Origin: Polytrichum commune
Lineage: Eukaryota > Streptophyta > Polytrichopsida > Polytrichales > Polytrichaceae
Length of the DNA stretch: 64,000 bases
Reading direction: 5' to 3'
Assembly (NCBI GenBank): GCA_950295325.1
Contig: OX485803.1
Coordinates: 21,700,001 to 21,764,000, forward strand
A program made the translations under genes and the position numbers. Each line of letters starts with the position of its first letter. The first letter of the stretch is position 1. Positions 13,701 through 22,804 of the stretch are shown in pieces. Under the pieces are notes generated by a model that did not search any database, had not been told where the DNA came from, and saw only the letters and a list, made by a program, of their open reading frames with translations.

Positions 13701-16700
13701 CAAATAACCCAATTTCATTTCAACACATGTCTTTTTGGTGTCCATTCTTAAGTACAAAGCTTGCCATATACCACTCAAACATTGGCATTCAATTAAGAAG
13801 AGCGATCACGTTATATTCAAAGAATCAGGCTGGAAAGTTTGCACAGCTTTGAGATTCAAGCTAAGGTATTTGGGTTCTTTTCGGTTTAATTTCCATGTTC
13901 TCCAACTTCCACCGATTAGATTTACAGAAGGAAACTTGCGTTGCATTAGCAAATTTATGATGAAACATCAGTCACAAAGCGGACCTCCCCTGATTTGATT
14001 ATGGTTATCGGAAGTGCATGTTCGTTGATTTCTTAACTGAATACATAGGTCCTCCCCAATGTGAACACAATGTAGAGTGCGGAGTAGTTTCTAAAAGTCG
14101 AAGACGTAGTCTAGTCTCAATCCAACATGCGTCTTTATGATCTTTGTTGTTTGATCCTCACCGAACCACACACCCATCAAATATAGGTGTCCGAACAAGA
14201 AAAGGAACCTAATAACATAATCGGAGGGACTAATGTGCTCGTGCTGGAAATATTCTCACGGAGGAGGATATGGAATCAGAAGTCTTTTGAAAACACACCT
14301 GCTTCTTCTCCATTTTTCTTCCTCTCATGTACTCCATTCCAATTCATTGGTGTGAGTGTAAATTGTAGGATCCGGATGCTGAGGATGCTGCTCAAATCGT
14401 GAGGACGTTGTCAGTGCACCGGCATTGTGGATCAAGAGTACGAGTAATTGTGGAATTACTTAAACCTGAAAAAGCTGCCAGTGCCATTTGGGATGACACT
14501 GAGCATGGCATTGAAATCATCTGCCTCGACATCATCCGCTTCAAACTGCTTGCGCGCAGGTCCACCACCCAGTCCTTGTCCTCTGTTTTATTCCTGTAAA
14601 TTTTTTAATTTCTGTTTGAGGAGTCAGTTTGATTGATTCTCGTTTGCGCTTGTGCTTGTGTATGCCAAACAGCTGCTACATCAAAGGCTTGTCAACATTC
14701 ATTGTGAACCTGTTCCGCTCTGGACTGGACATCTCCAAACCTTTGAAAGGTCATTGGATGGAGAAGTATATGCATGGTCTTCACCAAGAAGTCTTCCCTG
14801 TCATCTTACCGGATGTGTTCCACAAGGAGGGACTCACATTCGAACAGGTAAGAAAATGAAACACGCAATTAGTGCAAGATGATTAGCAAATGCAAATTAT
14901 GCCCTTAGCCATTTTCCTCATAATTTTCTCCGGAGCTCGAATTCAAGTGTTGATTCTTTGTGCTCATTAACTGGTTACATAAGTTTAGTCCCTCCGATTA
15001 TGTTTAATATTGAGCCTCGAATGGATTAACATATTTTGAGCGCAGAGGCCAATCTCTTTTAAGCACATGATGCCTTTTTGGCATCCGTTCTTTGATCCAC
15101 ACCTAACCCCACAGACTACTCAACGTAGCCGGCGGGTGCAGACAGAATAGTGTCCATTTTAAGAGCCCCCACATACCTGAAGCTAATCACTATTGCTACC
15201 AGGCTGCAGAGCTGGTGTACCGGAAATTTAATGTGATAATGTTTGGGATCGACATACCTCACGAATACGAAGACGGTGAGATACAAAGGGAAGTTTTGTT
15301 ATACCCAAAGGGACGGACAATCGAACACGAAGATGTGGGTTTAGTCATAGCTAAGGACCTCAGAACAGCCGAACAAATCTCGAAGTTCGATTACGGCCTG
15401 CATTCACGCTGTCTTGGACTCCACAAATTTTACTGCGCAGCATGTCTCAAGGCAGGATTCATGAAGACAAATCCAGACCCTCATAAGGACAGCCGCGAGC
15501 TTCTCGATGATGTCAAGCAAGCAACATTCTCCGAATTTACAGATCACCACAAGTTTGAGCACAAGGTCTCGATCCCAGAGTTCGACACACACATACATGA
15601 AGAACTACAGGAGATCCAAACTGACTCGACATCTTTAAATGGCATACTACGAAAAGGTGAAGGTCGGCCCCGGGCTGGATTTTCTAAGCGATTTATTTTT
15701 GTATCTTATGCTCATTTTTCTTTTGAAGATCTTATTCTCTCAGTGAACTTGGTCTTTCACAAAGAACCCAAAAAAATGAATCTGATGGGGAGAGAACAAG
15801 AGACGACGCAAGCCAGCTTTTACCGTGAATGAGGGACACTTCAACTTGATCATAACCATGAGCTCATATGTGAATCCAAAAACGGGTTAACTGAGCAAGG
15901 CTATGGGACAAGTGCTACTGCTTCCTGTCGAAGTTGGTATAAGGGAAGGAGGGGCCCTCAAGGGGAAGGGGAACTCTACTAGGGAAGGGTTATAGAGAAG
16001 TGGGTACCCTGAGGATGGGTGTTATGGTGGCAAGGGGTCTTTATTGGTTTCCACATGTGTTGGGTTCGATCCCACAGACCAGCCTCGGGTGAATCCAATG
16101 ATATCTTCTTGACATAGTTGATCTTCATATTTTTCCCGTGGGTAATGGATGATAAGAGAAGAATTTAAAGGAATATTAGTTATGCATGGGTCTTGTTAAG
16201 ATTATGCCTTATTATACCTTGATTCTACAGTTGTTTCTCTTGTTATAACACTTTCACACTTTATTATGAACTTCTTTTTAAATTGGTAGAGCCTTATTTT
16301 GCCGGTGACCCCTGCTTATTGTACAGGTGTTGCTGCCCCGGGAGGACGGCATCATGGCATAACCTCACATGCATCCATGCTCAAAAAAGACAAGGATCCG
16401 AGCAACCATGGCGGCCAGAAACATAGCATCATTTCGCAAGCTTCCCTCTCAAGAGAAGATATTCAAGAACTTAGCAACCACAGCCAGGGACGAATAATAA
16501 CTCCACAACCCTCCCTACCGAAGATCGTAAATTTTGAAGATCAGCCGGAGAAATTGGAGAAGTCAGCAATATCATCACCACAGAGGATTGTGATCAGCTT
16601 AGAAGATGCCATCAACATGGCCATGAGTTGGCCACCCTTACAAGCTCATGATAAACCGGATCCAGCAATTTTGGAGAGACGTAGGCCCGAGATTCTTGAC

Positions 16701-19088
16701 AACCTTCGGATCCGGACGATGAATGTTGTCAAACTTCAGCAACCTCACGTGTTGCTTTGTATTCAAGGGAAATGGCCGACAAGTCTTTTCTACTTTGTTT
16801 CGTTTTTGCGTACTCCGGGGTTGCCTAATCCTCCGATTGTCATCCTGCATCCTCACTCGCCCCATCCTTCCGACTGGGGATGTATCGGCTTTCTCGACCA
16901 TGTTTACTTTGTGAAAGGGTCTCCGAGCTATGAGATGGATCTTCTGCGAGCGGGAGTTTTGCAAGCAGAGAAGATTGTGATATTGACACAAGGAATTCAA
17001 TTGGATCAACCTAGTGGGGAGATTGCGAATGATCAGGATCGTCTCACTCCGACCCTAACCTTCACGTTGGATGTCAACAATGTCTTCATCGCTGCCACGG
17101 TAAGTAATTTGCCCAATTTTCTCCTCACACATCTTTTTCCATAGGCTAGATAGGTCTTAAACGCTTTCTTTCGTTTGCCCAACTAGGCCACTTCTCCTAG
17201 GATAATAAACCCGCAATTAGTACAAGATGGTTAACAAATCCAAATTAAGGCCATAGCCACTCAGTCCTCATAATTCTCGCAGCTCATTTGATTATCTTAT
17301 TCATCGTCATATAGGTCCCCTCATTTATGTTGACTCTTGAGCCTAGAATGGATGTCAAAATTTGAACATGCGGTCCAATCTCTTTCAAGCACATCTCTTT
17401 TCAGTATCCGTTCTTGGAGCCACATCAAACCACATACCACTCAAATATAGGTGTTTTAGTAAGAAAAGTAACCGAATAAGGGTTGTCTACCTTATGAAAC
17501 AAATCGAGCTCTGCACCCACTTCTTGTAGGCGGCTATGAAACATGCAATTAGTGCAAGACAACTAGCAAACATAAGATCATGTGCGTAGCTACTACCCTC
17601 ATGATTTTTGGAACTCATATTCAAATATCTTATTCATGATTGTCAAAGTGAATATTCTCTCGAATCTTATTGAGTATCATATAAGTCGTCCTCAGTTGTG
17701 TTGACTATTCAGCCTTTTGTGCCCCTTTTGTCCCACGTCTCATGGTGGGATGGCAGGTTGAGCGGTTGTTGCGGCCGTCTAAGGAACGCGTGATAGTGGA
17801 GCTCCAACAAGAAACAGAGATCCAGTACCTCCAGCCACGCTTATTGTTTGATCGCCGTATCTTTGACAGTGAGATGTATAAGCGGAATCGATCTGCTACT
17901 TTCCAGTTTGCACCTCCCTATATCGATGGCAAGGCCTTCTGCCCCGCTGCTCTTGGATTCCTCATGTAAGTTTCACATCCACCTAAAACCGGTTAGAATG
18001 GGTAGGGCTTGCCTATGTGTCAATTCCTATTGGCCTTAAAAAAGGGATATGCTCCCTACAATTATGTAGATTTTCTTCCAAGACGGTATGAGCACAGTAA
18101 TCCTTAAACTAACGCATTCGGAATCCTACTGTATGTAATCTGATCAAATGTCTCTACTACAACTAAAAACTGTTCACGCCGCACCAGCATTTAAGTAAAT
18201 ATGGTCAAAAGACTTGTCCAAACTAATAATGCATTTGAGAGTATGTTTTTTTGAACCAGAGTCAAGACATGCACAATTCAGAACAAACTATTTGGGGAAA
18301 GACACCAGAAGAATACGACCAAATCCTAGTTGTACATATATTGAGAACCATTGATGTCAAATAATCATTCTAGATGTGGACTTTTCACAAATAACAGTGT
18401 GCAACCTGCAACTAAAACATGCTATGTACAACGAGAGATGCAGTCCACATCTAAGATTATTTTCTGTCATTTCTATCATCAAATCCGCTGATAGGATTAC
18501 ACGTATACATTTTTCATGCTTTCAAGAAGTTATGCATAAGCCTAGATCTACTTTAAACCTACCACGGGTAGCCCAGCTACCCAAAAGCTTAGGTGGTTTG
18601 CCTCCTCTCCACCATTTCAAACCTGATGTATAACAACAAACCTACAACAACCCCAATGCTCAACATCCCCTCGCTCAAGTATCTTCATGGCTATATTTTT
18701 GCCCTTATAAAAAAAATTATAACCCTTGAAATTATGTCTCTGCAGGTACGCAACATTTTTTAATTTACAAACATTGGCCATCGTAGACAGCCTGATATGT
18801 GGAGGCCAAGTGCTAGAGTTGAACCCCAACACGCTCGAGGAGCTTGCGTCGGAGCAATCGGTGTGTGAATTAGACCAAGTGACGATGCCCAAGTGCTACG
18901 TGGGCCAAACGTTCCACGACCTCTTTGTTGGGATGCTTCGAACCCACAGCTCTCTGGCGATGGGGATCTACCGCACCACTGACCTCAACCATGCAGGCGT
19001 CTCCTTTGTGTACACTAACCCTAAACCCACCGAGGTTATGGAAGCCACCGACCTTGTCTACATCTTGAAAGTGTGCAAATCGCCTTAA
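6039..19088 (+). CDS. BK/Slo-type (RCK-domain) potassium channel alpha subunit
   Basis: Predicted plasma- or endomembrane K+ channel. By-eye exons: 6039-6201, 7152-7305, 7465-7584, 8579-8807, 9268-9375, 9637-9686, 9870-9962, 10231-10314, 10667-10717, 10880-10971, 11501-11631, 11761-11894, 12297-12424, 12684-12735, 13239-13380, 14369-14559, 14673-14847, 15203-15656, 16327-17099, 17757-17965, 18746-19088. Lengths sum to 3876 nt, in frame (1291 aa). The N-terminus is long and His/Gln-rich. S1 is near residue 259, S2-S3 lie at 285-333, and S4 (about 340-356) has few arginines (LLFLRVLRIMP). The pore carries TVGYGD (428-433), and S6 follows. RCK1 (about 475-800) contains DPDAEDAAQIVR and SCYIKGLSTFIVNLF; RCK2 (about 985-1290) contains KGSP and DLLRAGVLQA. 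These match animal Slo1/KCNMA1. No S0 helix is evident, and the Ca2+-bowl acidic run is absent. The start codon is the first ATG in the frame that splices onward; the N-terminus is the least certain part. Most introns carry repeats. Confidence 0.9.
7690..8210 (+). repeat. (GA)n plus diverged tandem units inside channel intron 3
   Basis: A GA microsatellite (about 7691-7719) is followed by repeats of a unit beginning agagatgacgccaa. Copies start near 7714, 7868, 7901, 7958 and 8102, each followed by a variant of gtaggttgttttgaatgaga. Longer phrases, such as tttacggagcatg near 8032, also recur. Spacing is irregular (30-155 bp). It lies wholly within the third intron (7585-8578). Confidence 0.7.
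8290..8400 (+). repeat. possible tRNA-derived SINE head (intronic)
   Basis: The stretch ggctggtggttaatgg resembles a Pol III A box, and about 40 bases on, atgttcgaacccc resembles a B box (consensus GTTCGAANC). The spacing fits a tRNA-derived SINE promoter. A second candidate with the same layout is at 15930-16110. I see no intact tRNA cloverleaf, so I do not call a tRNA gene. Confidence 0.35.
11025..11380 (+). repeat. dispersed intronic repeat family R1, copy in channel intron 10
   Basis: Shares an ordered series of phrases with other copies in the window: cacatgcactttgggccgtt, ggccctcccaattgtg, tgagcctagaatgg (here tgtgcctagaatgg), gtgtcgttttggtgtccg and accactcaaatatagg. Unit length is about 350-400 bp. 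There is no coding capacity and no clear terminal repeats; it is probably a non-autonomous transposon family of unknown class. Confidence 0.65.
13440..13800 (+). repeat. dispersed repeat R1, channel intron 15
   Basis: One of the best-preserved copies. It runs from ggtatgtgggccctat through caaaagttataagaggtcaa, ccttccaattgtgttc, attgagcctagaatgg, acatgtctttttggtgtcca and accactcaaacattgg. Same orientation as the host gene. Confidence 0.7.
13855..14205 (+). repeat. repeat R1-related subfamily R1b, channel intron 15
   Basis: Closely matches 45130-45540: both contain catgttctccaacttc, gttgcattagcaaat, ggaagtgcatgttcgttgat (here) or gaagtgcatgtttgttgat (there), and gtctttatgat. The 3' third is R1-like. 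The second copy lies about 31 kb away beside the BAH gene, so the element is mobile or was mobile. Confidence 0.65.
14858..15175 (+). repeat. dispersed repeat R1 (variant left half), channel intron 17
   Basis: The left half begins gaaacacgcaattagtgcaa and is shared with copies at 17205, 17530 and 42655. The right half carries attgagcctcgaatgg, tttgagcgcag, ccaatctcttttaagcacat and a degenerate end. Confidence 0.65.
15930..16110 (+). repeat. possible tRNA-derived SINE head in channel intron 18
   Basis: The segment ggtggcaaggggtct (A-box-like) is followed after about 30 bases by gttgggttcgatcccac, a good B-box match. The arrangement parallels the 8290-8400 candidate. No poly(A) or defined tail was recognised. 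Confidence 0.35.
17205..17515 (+). repeat. dispersed repeat R1, channel intron 19, copy 1
   Basis: Contains cgcaattagtacaagatgg, gttgactcttgagcctagaa, ccaatctctttcaagcacat, ttcttggagccacatc and accactcaaatataggtg. It is followed directly by a partial second copy. Confidence 0.68.
17530..17720 (+). repeat. dispersed repeat R1, channel intron 19, partial copy 2
   Basis: Begins gaaacatgcaattagtgcaa and runs through atcatataagtcgtcctcag to gttgactattcagcc, then stops just before the next exon (17757). The right half of the unit is missing. Confidence 0.6.
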
Positions 19089-20264
19089 TGCCACCAACAA
19101 GGTAACGCGTGGCGTAACTAGTTCACTATCAAGCCTTGCAATTTCTAAATACGGGCATACCTAGCCACTTGTGAGGAGTATTAAATTCTCCGAAGCACCT
19201 CGCGAGCGAGCGATTTCACCCCTGGATTATCGGGGTGGATCATGGGCGAGTTACAAAATTTGGCCCGACGAGAGTGGATGGGAGCGATGTCCACCTACTC
19301 AAGTTGTTTTTGGGCATATCCGGTCTACTCGTGGATGAAATGAGGTTATGAACGCAATGCTCTCTGCGTGGACAAAATAGCACAACCTTTGGAGCTGCTA
19401 GAATCACTAGTGCTAAATTCAAAATCTCCATTTGGAGAAGCTAGCAACCGGTTACGTCCTCTACACAAGCATCTTAAACTAGCACAAACGAGAGAGCCGA
19501 GCGGCATGAATGTATAAATCTATGTATGTATTTGGTATGTAAGAATAGTGGTCTGTCAGCAAAATCTGATGGTAGAATTTGGATGCACAAATGTGCATTT
19601 CGATAGTGGATGATGGTAAATTAAGTTACAGGTGGCACTTCGCAAGGAGTCTCCACAATTTACTGTTAAGCTTCTCGCTAAAACTCTCAGATTCATAGTG
19701 TGGAAGAACGTGAACTTATATTGTATTGTAAGCTTGTAGCTCTTAAAGGCAACTGAATTTGATACTTGAGCAAATTGACTGATGGAAGTTTGCCAAGTCC
19801 AGGTCTTTGTATCTAGGTGGGATAGAAAGGTCAATCTTGTATTCAGTACACTGTCAAGATCAAGAGGCTTGGGAAGCAATATATGTCTGTTCCAATTTTT
19901 GCATAGATACCAACCTAATTTAGGTAGACAAGTATTTAATCATTGGATGAAGTATAGGGATCCAGTTGACTTGATGGATTATATATCAAACATAGAGATT
20001 GGTTTATGTTGGTATCAAAAAGGAACAAACAAGAAGTGGACTTCTAATCTTACGGACAATTTGATGGTAGATTTTAAAAAAAAATTGCACTAGCTTCTAT
20101 GAAATATATTATAGACTTAGATGCTTATGAATGACATCCAAGGGATGGAAGGTCTTCAACAACTTTATTAATGAATGGTAGGGTTTTACATTATACACAT
20201 GATAGGGGTTCAATGTTATTCAAAAGTACATTTGCATTATTATGTTGATGACTACATATTAATG

Positions 20265-20300
<36 letters not shown>

Positions 20301-22440
20301 CTTGTATATAGGGGGTTTCTAGAGTATAATGCAAACGCACGTAATTCTTGGTTTTTAATGCAAGGTGCACACTCAGGATCTTAACTCGAGTTCTGGATTT
20401 TAAGGTGACAATCTTTGTGAATTGCAATCATATACTGGATGAGACAATTTCCGATCCAATCCAATTCATCAGCCAAAATTGTCCGTGGACTTGGAGGTGC
20501 CCACGTTAAGACCACATACCTTCATAACAATATTGCCAAACCTCAAACTCGTTCGTCAAGTCTGCAGTCAGAATCTCGGAGGCCAAACTCCTCACAAGCC
20601 AATTCCAAATTCCCCTCGGCTCAATGTTTTGTTCACACTACAGGAATCGCACAGAAAGATTGGCACATTGATCAATCAGAGATGAAGACAGAATGCAAGT
20701 TACAACACATTGATACATTTTAGAGAGAAAATTATGGTATTTAGATTTCAATCTATTCCAAGTTTTCACTTTCTCATCCATAACTTTCTTAAGTAGCCTA
20801 TGACATCTCCTTGTCCTAAATCTCAGGTAGTTTATTTTTGAAGCTAGAAGAGAAAAGGAGCGCCCTTACAAGGCTCAAGACCAATATTATGTCGTTACCT
20901 AATCTTAACAACACAATATGGGATCCACTTACAATATGTATGATGCATTCGAGTGAGCCACAAAACCAAGAGTGGACCTTGCAAACCAAAACCCCAATAA
21001 ATTTAGTGTAAGACATCCAAGTAACCAGTAGTCGCAATCTACCTAAGTTGTCAACTGCTAGTTCACTGAGCACAAAAGCTTGTAGAAAACTCTAAACATT
21101 GATGTTTTTGAGAGAAAGAGAGATTGCCTTCAAGTGACTTTGTCAAAGATCTTTTTGTCAGGAGCCATCCTTTTGTCAGGAACTTACCAAGCTCGAATTG
21201 TCAAATTTTGGATTGTGAGCCACAAACACCTAAAGTCTTAAACGCCTACCAAAGTGCAAATTTTCCTTATATCTACATGGCCTGCTTGGTGGACTTCATC
21301 TTAGACTTCTAGATTAGGACCAAGGACCGAGATGAAAGGCCACTTTTGACAGTGTAGATCTTTATGAGGACATTAGAGCAACTTTTGCACAATTTTTGCA
21401 CACATGATCAAGACATTTGCAACTGTGATGTTTGAATGCAGTAAACAGTAACAACTTGTGGTAACAACTAGTATGCATTTTCACTTGTTTAAGGTTTACT
21501 TGCAGTGTGACATTGAGCACGTTGTTTGAAACGTAGGCCTAAGAAATGGTTGGTGGCCTCTCTATACATGCTTCAAGTGTTTGAATTGAAACAAGCGCAT
21601 ACACTTTTGGAACAATGGTGTTTATAACATTACTCAGCTGATGAGCTTCAGATTCAGTCCGAGGCAGCAGGATTCCAGCATCCAGAATCTTTATTCTCGA
21701 ATCTACTGCTGGCATTGATTGAATATGCCCTGTCGAGTATCATGTCTTCATTCGTGCCAGTCAGTTGAGGATTAAGCTGTGACCAAGTTATTGAAATGTA
21801 AGTCAGACAAATGTTCTAAATGAATTGAAAGGCCAATGGAACCAAAAGCACAATAGAGTGGCACAATAACATCCATGTGAATAGAGGTGTGAATAATTCG
21901 AATATAGCCATGAAATGCATTGCAGAAAGACCATCTCAATATGAAGATGACCTGGCAAGCTTTGTGCTTATAAATTAAGCAATTCAGGCAATCCCGGCAA
22001 ACTCCAACATACGTACAGAATGTAAACTTCGACAGAACAGTAGTTAATATATGTGGACGTTAATATGATAATTTAGTACAGGAGCTCACATGAAAGTGAG
22101 TCAACGATAAAGTCTCGCTACCGAGTAAAATAAAATCCGCAGGTGTAAATTCCTTCGACGATCTAACTTCACCTCACCGCGTTCTGACACTACGGATCCA
22201 GCTACAATAATCCCAAGCTCTCAAATGGAACATGGATGAAACCCTCTGAAATGTTTGATGACATGAATCTCTTCAGGTTGAAATTCAGTCTCCTACCCCA
22301 AAAAGAATAAAAATCCATACTGCTACAACCACAACTGCTCTCTCCAAGAGGCACCCAAAACATCTGCCGCAGCGGGATTCATGGGGCACAATTGAGGGTC
22401 ACTTACGTACAGCTCAAAATTGGGAAATTGGGAAAACATT
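19089..22440. other. intergenic spacer between channel and HMA gene
   Basis: Contains the 3' flank of the channel gene and an (AT)n run at about 20269-20294. I see no gene I can support. A frame around 19890-20090 faintly resembles a copia RNase H region but is too degraded to call. The right part (about 21600-22467) is presumably the 3' UTR and downstream flank of the minus-strand HMA gene. Confidence 0.5.
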
Positions 22441-22467
22441 AACCCTGACTAAGAACCTGCTGCAGTC

Positions 22468-22761
22468 CTAGAATCCATTCGGAGTCTGTGTTTGATTCTG
22501 ATTTTGCAGCCTCATCTGGTTCTGCTGGTTCTGTTGTTGGTTCTGCTGTAATTGCTGAAATTTCACTTGGTTGCGGTTGTTGTTGTTGTTGTTCTGCGCA
22601 ATAATTCCAGCTTGTTGTTGCAGTTGCTGTTGTTGCTGCAATTGCTGCTGTTGTTGCAATTGCTGCTGTTGTTGCAGTTGCTGTTGTTGTTGCAGTTGCT
22701 GTTGTTGTTGCAGTTGCTGCAAAATTTGAGCTTGGTTGGCGATTTGCGCATTAACAGGTTG

Positions 22762-22804
<43 letters not shown>

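Noticed and set aside
19890-20260. Possible Ty1/copia fragment (HWMKY..., IEIGLCWYQKGTNKKW, later YYVDD)
   Set aside because: The RNase H-like part and the YVDD-like part are in the wrong order, each match is short and the frames are broken. Too weak to call without a search.
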